From assembly GCA_965222505.1 (NCBI GenBank), contig OZ244956.1, forward strand, positions 620,001-684,000: a stretch of 64,000 bases of DNA, written 5' to 3'. This DNA is from G965222505 sp965222505. GTDB lineage: Bacteria; Bacteroidota; Rhodothermia; Rhodothermales; DATKEJ01. The notes below the pieces were generated by a model that saw only the letters and a list, made by a program, of their open reading frames with translations, was not told the DNA's origin and searched no databases. Within the stretch, counting starts at the first letter, position 1. Each line of letters begins with the position of its first letter. The position numbers were made by a program, and so were the translations under genes. Positions 34,911 through 42,498 of this stretch are shown here, piece by piece.

Positions 34911-36839
34911 TTACTCGCGCTCCAGATGACCAACCCGGCCAAACCGGCGATCCAGTTCATCCAGCGAGATTTTGACCATCGTAGGCCGTCCGTGGGGGCA
35001 TGCGTAGGGCATTTTACACATGAAAAGCTGGTCGATCAGCACCTGCATTTCAGTCAGGGATAGTTTCTTGCCCGTTTTGATGGCTGTCCGGCAGGAGACA
35101 CTTTTGGCGAGGTTGTCTCGCCCATGAATCTGGTATTGATCGACGTAGGATTTGTACTGTTGAAGAATGCCGTCCAGGATTTCCCGTTCATCCCCCACCC
35201 GAATATCGGCCGGAACCCCTCTGACGATAACGGAGCGCCCGCCAAAAAACTCGATATCAAACCCGAGCCCTTTCAAATCCGACCCTAATTCTGACAGCAA
35301 CTCAAAATCAGCAGGAGAAAATTCGAGGGTATGCGGAAAGAGCAACTGCTGCGTCATCCCGAACTGACTCTCCATGGCCTTGAGGGCCTTTTCATACAGG
35401 ATGCGTTCGTGGGCTGCGTGCTGGTCTACGATCATCACCCCGGAACGAATGCGTGCCAGAATATATTTGTCGTGCAACTGCCAGAGCAGGACTTCCCCCT
35501 GACCCTGCCGGGTCACCTCGGCCCCTTCGGGCAACGATGTAGCCGGTAGGGTAACGGCCTGTGACAGCGGCACCACTTCGGGCGGTACATCATCGGGAAG
35601 GGCAGAGGCCACAGACGGCACAGACGGAGCCGTGAACATATCGTTTTGGCCGGGCAGCCGCGAATAGTCTCGCATTGGATTGGCAACAGGCGGATCGCTC
35701 CACATATTCGGAGCCGGCGTCACAGCTCGGGGGGCGGGCGGGGTTGCCAGATTCGCGCCATCTCCCGTTTGCTCGACCAGTCTGCCCTTCCGGTCAAACC
35801 CCATATTGGGGGTAATATCGGCATCGCCGAGGGCTTTCCGAATCACGGCCAGGATAAAGCCATAGACCCCACGCTCATCATCAAACTTGACCTCGGCCTT
35901 GGTCGGGTGCACGTTGACATCAACGTGTTTGGGATCAATGTGCAGGAACAGGGTGAAAAACGGGTAGGAGCCCTTAGGAAGCATCTCCCCGTAGGCATTG
36001 CTGACGGCATGGTCGAGCAGCCTGTTTTTGATGTACCGTTGGTTGACGAAGAAAAACTGCTCGCCCCGTGTGCGGCGGCTAAATTCAGGTTTGGCCACAA
36101 ACCCGTCGATGGTCATGTAGCTGGTTGATTCCCGAACCGGAATCAACTGCCCTGCGGTTTTGTCTCCAAATAACCCCATTACCCGTTCCCGTAGCGCATC
36201 CTGGAACGCCGTCCCGGCTGCGGCGGGCGGTAGGTTGTGGACCTCGTGCCCGTCGTGGACCAGCCGGAACCCGACTTCCGGGTTAGAGAGCGCGATAAAC
36301 TGAAACGTTTCAACGAGATGTTTAAACTCGGTAGCGTTCGATTTCAGGAAATTTCGGCGGGCGGGTACATTATAGAACAGGTTGCGTACGGAGATAGAGG
36401 TGCCGCTCGGGGCTGCACAGGGTTCCTGGGTGATGCCTTCTCCCCCATCAATCTGAATCAAGATCCCGGCGGGGTCACTCATGCGTTTGGTGCGCAGTTC
36501 AACCTGTGCGACCGAGGCAATGGAGGCCAGGGCTTCGCCCCGGAAGCCGAGGGTATAGAGTTGTTGCAGATCCTCGATGGCGTTGATTTTACTGGTCGCG
36601 TGCCGCTGAAAACAGGCGACGGCATCTACGGCACTCATGCCACAACCGTTATCAATCACCTGGACCAACTCCCGGCCGGCCTTCTTCAAGATCAGGGTTA
36701 CCGTATCGGCGCCGGCATCGATGGCGTTTTCAAGCAATTCCTTCGCAACGGAAGACGGGCGCTGAACGACCTCGCCGGCCGCAATTTTATTCGCCAGTGT
36801 GTCCGGCAACACATGGATGATCGATTCCTGCTCACTCAC
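34911..36839 (-). CDS. mutL: DNA mismatch repair protein MutL with endonuclease motif
   Basis: 642 residues. The GHKL ATPase shows KELLENAIDAGA, DNGCGM and RGEALASIASV; the transducer domain has PTKAEVKFDDE. After a Pro-rich linker (about 355-440) the C-terminal dimer domain carries DQHAAHERILYE, the metal-binding endonuclease motif, and ACPHGRPT, so this is a nicking MutL of the kind found in bacteria without MutH. Preceded by a small conserved-looking membrane protein gene. Confidence 0.97.
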   Translation of the reverse strand: MSEQESIIHVLPDTLANKIAAGEVVQRPSSVAKELLENAIDAGADTVTLILKKAGRELVQVIDNGCGMSAVDAVACFQRHATSKINAIEDLQQLYTLGFRGEALASIASVAQVELRTKRMSDPAGILIQIDGGEGITQEPCAAPSGTSISVRNLFYNVPARRNFLKSNATEFKHLVETFQFIALSNPEVGFRLVHDGHEVHNLPPAAAGTAFQDALRERVMGLFGDKTAGQLIPVRESTSYMTIDGFVAKPEFSRRTRGEQFFFVNQRYIKNRLLDHAVSNAYGEMLPKGSYPFFTLFLHIDPKHVDVNVHPTKAEVKFDDERGVYGFILAVIRKALGDADITPNMGFDRKGRLVEQTGDGANLATPPAPRAVTPAPNMWSDPPVANPMRDYSRLPGQNDMFTAPSVPSVASALPDDVPPEVVPLSQAVTLPATSLPEGAEVTRQGQGEVLLWQLHDKYILARIRSGVMIVDQHAAHERILYEKALKAMESQFGMTQQLLFPHTLEFSPADFELLSELGSDLKGLGFDIEFFGGRSVIVRGVPADIRVGDEREILDGILQQYKSYVDQYQIHGRDNLAKSVSCRTAIKTGKKLSLTEMQVLIDQLFMCKMPYACPHGRPTMVKISLDELDRRFGRVGHLERE

Positions 36840-36905
36840 GGGCGGTATTTTCCTTTTTTTGATGCCGGCCCTACGGTGACGCAGGGGGCTGGTGTATAAA
36901 CGATT

Positions 36906-37109
36906 TTAGAGACGCGTGTAGATATAAAGGGCCATGAGTAACAGCAGCGCCATGATGATAAACGTACGCTGGCGTGTATCCCGCCGATTGGAATAGGCCT
37001 TGCGTTTGATCCGAAGCCGGTTCTTGAGGTCCTCATCAGCCTTGGGGTCATAATACCGAGGCTCATAGTTAAATCGCCGGTGTTGAATGCGACGTTTGGG
37101 TAGAAGCAT
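36906..37109 (-). CDS. Small basic protein with C-terminal membrane helix, upstream of mutL
   Basis: 67 residues from ATG 37109. The N-terminal part is very basic and contains HRRFNYEPRYYDPKADEDLKNR; a single hydrophobic helix (about 50-66) closes the protein. Proteins with the FNYEPRYYDP signature occur next to mutL in Bacteroidota, from memory. Function unknown. An earlier ATG would add nine residues. Confidence 0.75.
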   Translation of the reverse strand: MLLPKRRIQHRRFNYEPRYYDPKADEDLKNRLRIKRKAYSNRRDTRQRTFIIMALLLLMALYIYTRL

Positions 37110-37383
37110 AGGGATGGAAAAAACGAGGGGCAACAAACCCGATCCAGAACAAACCTCCCGTGCACGGGAAGCGATTGGAAGTCATACCCTAAAGATGGGA
37201 GAGACGTTCCGAGGTTGCTATGGGGAAGCCAACTTCACCGGCCTGTTGATCGAGATCGCTACGAGCGGACAAACCCGGCGTATTGTCAATTGTCAATGAG
37301 GACGATTCCAGGGGATTGCTTCTTATGCTGAATGTGGGTACGCTCGGTGGATGCCTGCCATTCGTATCAATCCCCTTTTGTCT

Positions 37384-37827
37384 ATGCCTACCCCACACGC
37401 TAAGCGTATTACGTCATTTATGGTGAAAGCCGGTCAGGATACCCCGGCCCAACCCATTGTGCCGGATGAGGATATCCGTATCCTCCGTGCAAAGCTCATT
37501 CTGGAAGAAGCCCTGGAAACCGTCCACGCCCTGGGCGTTTCCGTATCGTTTGATGCTGAAGGGCAACCTACGGCCTTTGAAGCCACAGGACCTTTTGATA
37601 TGGAAGAAGTGGTAGACGGATGTGCCGATATTTCGGTGGTCACCATCGGCACCCTCATCGCGATTGGTGTAGATGACGAACCGATCCTCGAAGAAGTCGA
37701 TGCCGCCAACCTGCGCAAGTTCGGCCCCGGAGGCCGCCGCCGCGAAGATGGAAAATGGCTCAAACCCCCGGACTGGACCCCGCCCAACATCATGGGCCGC
37801 CTACAGGAGCAAGGCTGGGATGGTTAG
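37384..37827 (+). CDS. MazG-like all-alpha NTP pyrophosphohydrolase
   Basis: 147 residues. EEALETVHAL (helix with the first metal glutamates), then EEVVDGCADISVVTIGTLIAIG with the Glu and Asp ligands, and EVDAANLRKFGPGG form the all-alpha NTPase pattern shared by MazG, HisE and phage pyrophosphatases. It would clean up unusual nucleotides or act on a specific NTP. ATG 37384 is used; MVKAGQ 12 codons later is possible. Converges on fbp. Confidence 0.78.
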   Translation: MPTPHAKRITSFMVKAGQDTPAQPIVPDEDIRILRAKLILEEALETVHALGVSVSFDAEGQPTAFEATGPFDMEEVVDGCADISVVTIGTLIAIGVDDEPILEEVDAANLRKFGPGGRRREDGKWLKPPDWTPPNIMGRLQEQGWDG

Positions 37828-37833
37828 CGTTGC

Positions 37834-37870
37834 GTGCGACTCAATATCAAAACCAGAGTCGCACCCCGCA
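37834..37870. repeat. GTGCGACTC hairpin family, copy A
   Basis: GTGCGACTC (37834-37842) and GAGTCGCAC (37856-37864) form a 9-bp stem over a 13-nt loop that includes ATCAAAACC; a CCGCAC tail follows. It lies between the convergent NTPase and fbp genes, ending one base before the fbp stop. Copies B and C are at 45632-45690 and 59213-59250, all in the same orientation. Confidence 0.75.
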
Positions 37871-37871
37871 C

Positions 37872-38939
37872 TCACCGTACTTTCCCGTTGGCGCGTTCCC
37901 ACCGTTTTTCTCCCTGGAGGAAGGCTTCGGCGGTGCGGACCATGTTTTCGCAGCCGATATAGATGGGGGTGCGCTGGTGCAGGATTTCCGGGGTGATATC
38001 CAAAATGGCCTTCCCGTGGCCGTCTGTGGCACGTCCGCCAGCTTGTTCGACGATGAATGCCATGGGGTTGGCCTCATACATCAGGCGGATTTTTCCGGTG
38101 GGGCTGCGGGTATTGGCTGGATAGATGTAGATACCTCCTTTGAGGAGGTTTCGGTGGAAATCGGCCACAAAGGAGCCAATGTACCGGGAGGTATAAGGAC
38201 GGTCGTCGTCTTCGTCCTGTACCCACTTGATGTAGTGCTTCAGGCCGGTTTCCCAGGAATTGTAATTGCCTTCGTTGATGGAGTAAATCCGACCATCTTT
38301 GGACGTTTTGATGTTGGGATGGGACAGGATAAACTCGCCGATAGACGGATCAAGCGTAAAGCCGTTCACCCCTCGGCCTGTGGTATAAACGAGCATGGTA
38401 GAGGAACCATACACCACATAGCCCGCAGCCACCTGATCCCGGCCGGGTTGCAGGGCGTGTTTCAGTTCGGGTTCCGAAGCGCCCTCGGGCAAGCGGTAGA
38501 TGCTGAAGATGGTTCCGATAGAGACATTGACGTCGATATTGGAAGAACCATCCAGCGGATCCAGCAGGACGATGTACTTGCCCGATTGGTCACCACTTGG
38601 TTTTAGGGGAATGGCCTCATCATGTTCTTCCGAGCCGATCAGGCAGCACTCTCCCCCTCGTTTGAGGGCACGCAAGAATTCTTCGTGGGCCAGCAGGTCC
38701 AGTTTTTGTTGTACTTCGCCGTGCACATTTTCCGTAGAAGTGGCGCCGCTAATATCAACAAGCCCGGCCTTGCTCACGTCGCGGTTTACAATCTTGGCGG
38801 CCAGGCTGATATCGTAAAGCAGGCCGGTAAGCTCCCCCGTTGAATGCGGGAAATCATGCTGCCGTTCAATGATGAATTGCTCCAGGGTCATCAATTTCCC
38901 GATGCCGGTGGAGAGCGAAGTTCCTGGGACTGTGGACAT
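37872..38939 (-). CDS. fbp: Fructose-1,6-bisphosphatase, class I
   Basis: Hydrolyses fructose 1,6-bisphosphate in gluconeogenesis. 355 residues. Metal-site sequences GSEEHDEAI and LLDPLDGSSNIDVNVSIGTIFSIYR, the substrate segment NEGNYNSW, RYIGSFVADFHRNLLKGGIY and KIRLMYEANPMAFIVEQAGG are all present. The ATG at 38939 begins MSTVPGTSLS; the longer upstream frame overlaps the next gene and is not homologous. Confidence 0.97.
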   Translation of the reverse strand: MSTVPGTSLSTGIGKLMTLEQFIIERQHDFPHSTGELTGLLYDISLAAKIVNRDVSKAGLVDISGATSTENVHGEVQQKLDLLAHEEFLRALKRGGECCLIGSEEHDEAIPLKPSGDQSGKYIVLLDPLDGSSNIDVNVSIGTIFSIYRLPEGASEPELKHALQPGRDQVAAGYVVYGSSTMLVYTTGRGVNGFTLDPSIGEFILSHPNIKTSKDGRIYSINEGNYNSWETGLKHYIKWVQDEDDDRPYTSRYIGSFVADFHRNLLKGGIYIYPANTRSPTGKIRLMYEANPMAFIVEQAGGRATDGHGKAILDITPEILHQRTPIYIGCENMVRTAEAFLQGEKRWERANGKVR

Positions 38940-39100
38940 ATTGAGAAGGGTCAATGGTATATAATCAAAGGGCAATGGGTATCTGGAAAGAACCGCTTGC
39001 CAAACAGCCACCACCGCTGCATTTTGCATAGCAGGAATATAAGAAATCCAGTCTAGTCGGAAGCGCTTCCGGATGGACGGTATCTCCAATCCATGCAAAC

Positions 39101-39817
39101 TTAGCAAAGAGCCGGGTAGCGGCGTCTTATGGTCGTTGCAATCCGGCGGGTGTGCGGTAACGGGACGGGGGTAGCCTCAAGGTTTTGGAGGAGGTGTTTG
39201 AGATCGGCCGGGGTGTCTACATCATACCATTCAGGCAGGATTCGGACGGCAGCGCCGGTTTGGGCCATGCGGGTGCGGGTTTGGGCAAAGACATCAGCGT
39301 GGCTGTACGTCATGTCCGCAAACAAGACGGGATACGGCATGTTCATGCCCAGCAGGTAGTATCCCCCATCGTTGCTCGGGCCAATGACCAGCCGGTCGGG
39401 TTGCTTCATAAAATCAAATGCCGACAGGATATAGGCAGAGGGCAACGTTGGATGATCGGTACCAATGACCACGGCGCGGTCGTATCCGGCGGTAAATGCT
39501 GCGTCAAAAGCGTTCGACATTCGTTCTCCCAACCCCTTTCCCTTCTGGGTGTAGACCTGAACCGTATCCGGCCAGAAGCCCTGCGGGACAGGGTTTTCAC
39601 TGGGTCCTAAAAACAGCAAAACTTCCACCGGCAGTGCCGAATACTGGATCAGGGCATCTTGCAGAAAGGCCGTATAGAGCCTGGCCGCCTCTTCCGGCGT
39701 GAGTATCGCCGTGAGCCGGGTTTTGACCTGGCCGGGTACTGGAATTTTGGCGAAGACGATTAGGGCGTTGGTGTTGGTACGCTCACTTTGCTCGCTGGTG
39801 GTTAGTGGTACGCTCAC
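39101..39817 (-). CDS. TIGR04282-type (DUF2064) glycosyltransferase
   Basis: 238 residues, GT-A-like fold. IVFAKIPVPGQVKTRLTAIL gives the nucleotide-binding start, then GLGERMSNAFDAAF, VVIGTDHPTLP and GPSNDGGYYLLGM, and WYDVDTPADLKHLL near the end. The family was named from arsenosugar work but its general function is poorly known. The GTG start overlaps the stop codon of a 27-codon upstream frame (GTGA) and both lie in a tandem repeat array. Residues 1-17 come from one repeat unit; ancestral translation probably began at ATG 39897. Confidence 0.82.
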   Translation of the reverse strand: MSVPLTTSEQSERTNTNALIVFAKIPVPGQVKTRLTAILTPEEAARLYTAFLQDALIQYSALPVEVLLFLGPSENPVPQGFWPDTVQVYTQKGKGLGERMSNAFDAAFTAGYDRAVVIGTDHPTLPSAYILSAFDFMKQPDRLVIGPSNDGGYYLLGMNMPYPVLFADMTYSHADVFAQTRTRMAQTGAAVRILPEWYDVDTPADLKHLLQNLEATPVPLPHTRRIATTIRRRYPALC

Positions 39818-39885
39818 GTTGTTCGCTGGTTGGTGTTGGTACGCTCACTTTGTTCGCTGGTGGTACGCTCACTTTGTTCGCTGGT
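39776..39885. repeat. Tandem array, four copies of a 24-bp core with 31/31/24-bp period
   Basis: Core GGTACGCTCACTTTGTTCGC plus TGGT begins at 39776, 39807, 39838 and 39862, with single-base differences. The first two intervals are 31 bp and the last 24 bp. The array covers the 5' end of the minus-strand glycosyltransferase gene. The 31-bp steps shift the reading frame while the 24-bp step does not. Confidence 0.9.
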
Positions 39886-39897
39886 TGTGGATTGCAT
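39814..39897 (-). CDS. Repeat-encoded leader peptide (27 aa), displaced former start of the glycosyltransferase
   Basis: ATG 39897 starts MQSTTSEQSERTTSEQSER and ends TNTNQRTT at TGA 39816-39814. That stop overlaps the GTG start of the glycosyltransferase. With only one repeat unit the frame would read MQSTTSEQSERTNTN directly into ALIVFAK of the enzyme, which suggests this was its original N-terminus. Whether the peptide is made is unknown. Confidence 0.45.
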   Translation of the reverse strand: MQSTTSEQSERTTSEQSERTNTNQRTT

Positions 39898-39923
39898 GAG
39901 TTTAGCATAGAAACACACCTAAC

Positions 39924-40056
39924 AACCAGCGAGCGGCCACTACCCTTGGGTCGCAATGCGGTCTCGCACCTATCAACCGCGAGCGCTCAACTAACAACCA
40001 GCGAGCGCCCCCAACCCTTTTCCGCATTGCGGCCAACCCAACCCCTGCGAGCGTAC
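39924..40056. repeat. Cluster of inverted copies of the repeat core and CGCAATGCGG inverted repeat
   Basis: CAGCGAGCG-type motifs (the reverse complement of the array core CGCTCGCTG) occur near 39926, 39976, 39989 and 40045, and TCGCAATGCGG (39951-39961) is mirrored by CCGCATTGCGG (40022-40032). They face the four forward copies at 39776-39885, so the region can fold into several cruciforms. No gene is visible from 39898 to 40205. Confidence 0.55.
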
Positions 40057-40205
40057 CAAACACCGTTATTGATCTACCATCCCTTACTTGATTTTCTTGA
40101 AGTTGCAGCCAATACTGCCGTTATTGATTTTGATCCTAACCAGACGAGCAGTATTTTTAGGCTCCTCATGTTCCTTGGAGGTGAGTCAGTCATGCTCATC
40201 TTACA

Positions 40206-40236
40206 AAGCTCGGCTTCTACGGAGTCGGGCTTTTTT
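40206..40236 (+). terminator. Rho-independent terminator upstream of the DnaA boxes
   Basis: A 12-bp stem (40206-40217 with 40221-40232, three G-U pairs, 3-nt loop) followed by six T. It works on the plus strand, so some short plus-strand transcript starting after about 39.9 kb may end here. I cannot identify that transcript. It insulates the following promoter. Confidence 0.75.
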
Positions 40237-40273
40237 CGCCGGGCCATCCCTTCTCCCTTCCCCATCAGGCCAC

Positions 40274-40322
40274 TTATCCACAAATCTCGAAACTTATCCA
40301 CAAATTCATAAAGTTATCCACA
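40274..40322 (+). promoter_or_regulatory. Three perfect DnaA boxes at exact 20-bp intervals
   Basis: TTATCCACA, the consensus high-affinity DnaA box, occurs at 40274-40282, 40294-40302 and 40314-40322, all in one orientation. The 20-bp period puts the boxes nearly on the same face of the helix. The third ends 5 bp before a -35 element. I noticed no further boxes in the window. Either a replication-linked promoter control or part of a DnaA-binding locus. Confidence 0.85.
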
Positions 40323-40327
40323 CTCGC

Positions 40328-40356
40328 TTGACTTCACTTGATCCTCTTCCTATAAT
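40328..40356 (+). promoter_or_regulatory. Consensus sigma-70-type promoter
   Basis: TTGACT (40328-40333), a 17-bp spacer and TATAAT (40351-40356). This E. coli-like consensus differs from the TTTG/TAnnTTTG promoters before the protein genes at 22.3 and 40.9 kb. Transcription would start near 40363. Confidence 0.7.
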
Positions 40357-40362
40357 TGCACC

Positions 40363-40852
40363 CCGGTTAACGCCGGACTGTTCTGTAGCATGACTGATTC
40401 TCCAGGCTGCATGAGGGAGCTGCTGTAAGGCCCTGAGGCGCAAGCCAAGCCGTATCCCGGTTCGTATCTAATGCAAACCAGGCTGCAGCGAAGCGAACGC
40501 GTGAAACTCAAACGGGCTAGTCCCTGCAATGGCTTTAGTAGATCTGGCCGGCCCCTACCCGGACGACGCCTCGGCGAAGAAAGGGAACTGGCAAAACAGA
40601 TGTGAGAAAAACCGAGGCTGCGTGAAAGCGGAGCAATAAGGACTTCAAACATTTGGTGTGACAGGAAAGGACTGGAAAGTTAGCAACGTGGAAACGTCGA
40701 AAGACGAAGAAACGAAACTGATTTGAGACATCAAGCCGAAAAAGGAATCCGGCATAAATGCCTTGTGGCTTCACAGGCAGGGCCGGAACCTCCGGAAACG
40801 GCAACCGCTATAGAATAGGAAAAGCCGTCAGGTAAAACTGACGGCTTTTTTT
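40363..40852 (+). ncRNA. Candidate structured non-coding RNA, about 490 nt
   Basis: The stretch has a strong promoter, a strong terminator and no convincing protein frame on either strand. It contains many short helices: GGC-GCAA-GCC (about 40433), CGCC-TC-GGCG (about 40568), CGTC-GAAA-GACG (40695-40706), GCCG...CGGC (about 40735), GGC-ATAAAT-GCC (about 40751), CCGG-AACCT-CCGG (about 40783), several closed by GNRA tetraloops. A 10-bp direct repeat CCAGGCTGCA occurs twice about 75 bp apart. I could not match it to RNase P RNA, tmRNA, SRP RNA, 6S RNA or a group II intron. Confidence 0.55.
40821..40852 (+). terminator. Rho-independent terminator of the ncRNA
   Basis: AAAGCCGTCAG (40821-40831) pairs with CTGACGGCTTT (40838-40848) over a GTAAAA loop; seven T follow from 40846. 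It separates the ncRNA from the T9SS cargo gene. Confidence 0.9.
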
Positions 40853-40909
40853 GTTTCCCCCTATCCGCAAGAAATTCCAGGGGTGCCGGTCTTGTTTCAT
40901 TTGATTTGA

Positions 40910-40942
40910 TTTGCATTTTTTATATTTGACCATCTATATTTG
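40910..40942 (+). promoter_or_regulatory. Bacteroidota-type promoter of the T9SS cargo gene
   Basis: TTTG (40910-40913), 21 bp, TATATTTG (40935-40942). A second TATATTTG lies at 40921-40928 with TTTG 17 bp upstream. The message would carry a 185-nt leader to the ATG at 41134, in which I see no known element. Confidence 0.6.
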
Positions 40943-41133
40943 AGGGCAACCTTTTTTAGATTTGGCTCAGTCACAAATACCTGAGCACGCCCTTCTAAGA
41001 ATACATCCGGCTTTCATGGCTGGCGCATGGCCTGTTTGCCTCGCATGTTTGTACGCCGAGAGCGTACTTATATACCACCTGTTGCAACGGATAAAGTCTG
41101 TGCAATACTTTCACTTAACCTCTCCATATCATC

Positions 41134-42354
41134 ATGAAAAAGCTTTTTACCACACTCATGCTGGCTCTGTTTGCCTTTGCATACACGCCGGCCCACGCCC
41201 AATCGTTTACTGTATCTGAAGCCTCCATCAGCGGCGCAGCAAACTTCACGCCCACGGCCAACGATGCCTATCGTATGATTAACGGTATCGGTGGTGCGGG
41301 TGGTTTTGCTCTTGCTTCTTCAGGCGTCGTGGATGCGACCCACACCGATGCCGCTGGCGACATGGATGTTGTCGGTCAGGTTCTTACTGCCAATACCGAT
41401 GTTATTGCCGAGGAAACAAACGTCGGTGCAGGCACCTTCACGGCAGACCTTTCATCATCCACAAGCGACGATCTGTGTCCCGGCGGGTTTACCGTTGGTG
41501 GCCAGCCGGCTGATACGTGCGGTTTCTTCTTTGGAGCCAGCGGAGTCGGTAGCCCGCTGGCTTTTGATCAACCTGCTTGTGTTACATCAGCAACCATTCA
41601 AATATTTATAGATGGTGCCAGTGCTGGCGGTCCCTTCGACATTAGCGGGTTCGGAAGTTTCACCGCCGGCCCGGTGGGGGATTGGGACGGCAACACAGGT
41701 GTTACCTTTGGGGCCGGTTCCTCCGGTGTAGGGATTGATGCTTTCCAGTTTATCGTTGGCTACATAAACCGTGCAGATTGTAACGCCCCTCTGCCTGTGG
41801 AACTGACAGCGTTTGAAAGCACGGTGTCCGGCAGTGATGTGACCCTGAACTGGGCCACGGCGTCGGAAGTCAACAACGCCGGGTTCCATATCGAGCACAG
41901 CATTGACGGCGATACGTTTGAAAGCCTCGATTTCGTGGAAGGCTTCGGCAACACCACGGAAGTGCAAAACTACAGCCACACCTTGCGCGACCTCGCTGTG
42001 GGTACGCATCACTTCCGCCTCAAGCAGATCGACTTCGACGGTACCTTCGAATACACCGAAGCTGTTGAAGCCGTTGTCACCGTGCCTGAAGGCTATCTGA
42101 TCGGTGAAGTCTACCCCAACCCGTTCAACCCCTCCACCACCCTGGAAATCGGTGTGGAGACCACACAGGATGTGCGGGTAGATATCTACAACCTCACGGG
42201 ACAAATGGTCACTACGGCCTTTGCAGGTGAACTGGCGGCCAACCAGATGCACCCGGTCCGCATCGCGCTCGACGGCCTCCCCAGCGGTCAATACATCGCC
42301 ACCGTACGCGGTACCAACTGGATCGCACACAAGGTGCTGACAATGTTGAAGTAG
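41134..42354 (+). CDS. Secreted protein with T9SS type A sorting domain
   Basis: 406 residues. Signal peptide MKKLFTTLMLALFAFAYTPAHA, cleaved before Gln23. The next 200 residues are low in charge and rich in Gly, Ser and Thr, with a Cys pair region (LCPGGF, DTCGFFFG), of unknown function. From about 220 there is a conserved linker domain (PVELTAFESTVSGSDVTLNW...FRLKQIDFDGTFEYTEAV) and then the C-terminal sorting signal starting EVYPNPFNPSTTLEIGV. It should cross the outer membrane by the type IX system. Related debris lies at 52061-52390. Confidence 0.9.
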   Translation: MKKLFTTLMLALFAFAYTPAHAQSFTVSEASISGAANFTPTANDAYRMINGIGGAGGFALASSGVVDATHTDAAGDMDVVGQVLTANTDVIAEETNVGAGTFTADLSSSTSDDLCPGGFTVGGQPADTCGFFFGASGVGSPLAFDQPACVTSATIQIFIDGASAGGPFDISGFGSFTAGPVGDWDGNTGVTFGAGSSGVGIDAFQFIVGYINRADCNAPLPVELTAFESTVSGSDVTLNWATASEVNNAGFHIEHSIDGDTFESLDFVEGFGNTTEVQNYSHTLRDLAVGTHHFRLKQIDFDGTFEYTEAVEAVVTVPEGYLIGEVYPNPFNPSTTLEIGVETTQDVRVDIYNLTGQMVTTAFAGELAANQMHPVRIALDGLPSGQYIATVRGTNWIAHKVLTMLK

Positions 42355-42363
42355 GACCCCCTC

Positions 42364-42466
42364 CCCTGTTGTTGAAACAGGGCACTAATCCCGAACGAAT
42401 AGTGAGGGATCTCCCTGGATATGTCGCTTTGACATGCTCATGGAGGTCCCTCTCTTGCGTTCGGGA
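42364..42466. repeat. Terminator-like hairpin and a 78-nt imperfect palindrome
   Basis: Ten bp after the T9SS gene, CCCTGTT-GTTGA-AACAGGG (42364-42382) forms a hairpin without a T-run. It is followed by a long hairpin 42389-42466: TCCCGAACG with CGTTCGGGA at the ends, GAGGGATCTCC with GGAGGTCCCTC midway, and ATGTC-GCTTT-GACAT at the tip. It may stop both convergent transcripts or be a small mobile repeat. Confidence 0.65.
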
Positions 42467-42498
42467 CACATTCTGAAATACAGACTATGACATCCTCC

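Noticed and set aside
39805..40311. A 168-codon plus-strand open frame
   Set aside because: Its sequence is mostly translated repeat units and crosses a terminator and two DnaA boxes; no protein-like pattern.
40270..40330. Calling the three DnaA boxes the chromosomal origin
   Set aside because: dnaA, dnaN or other usual origin neighbours are absent, the AT-rich unwinding region is weak, and gene strands do not switch cleanly here; kept as a question only.
40350..40652. A 100-codon minus-strand open frame
   Set aside because: Antisense to the candidate ncRNA, rich in Ser, Pro and Arg, no motif; typical of frames over structured RNA.
40363..40852. RNase P RNA, tmRNA or group II intron
   Set aside because: The P4 strand, the tRNA-like end with tag codons, and a domain V hairpin were each looked for and not found.
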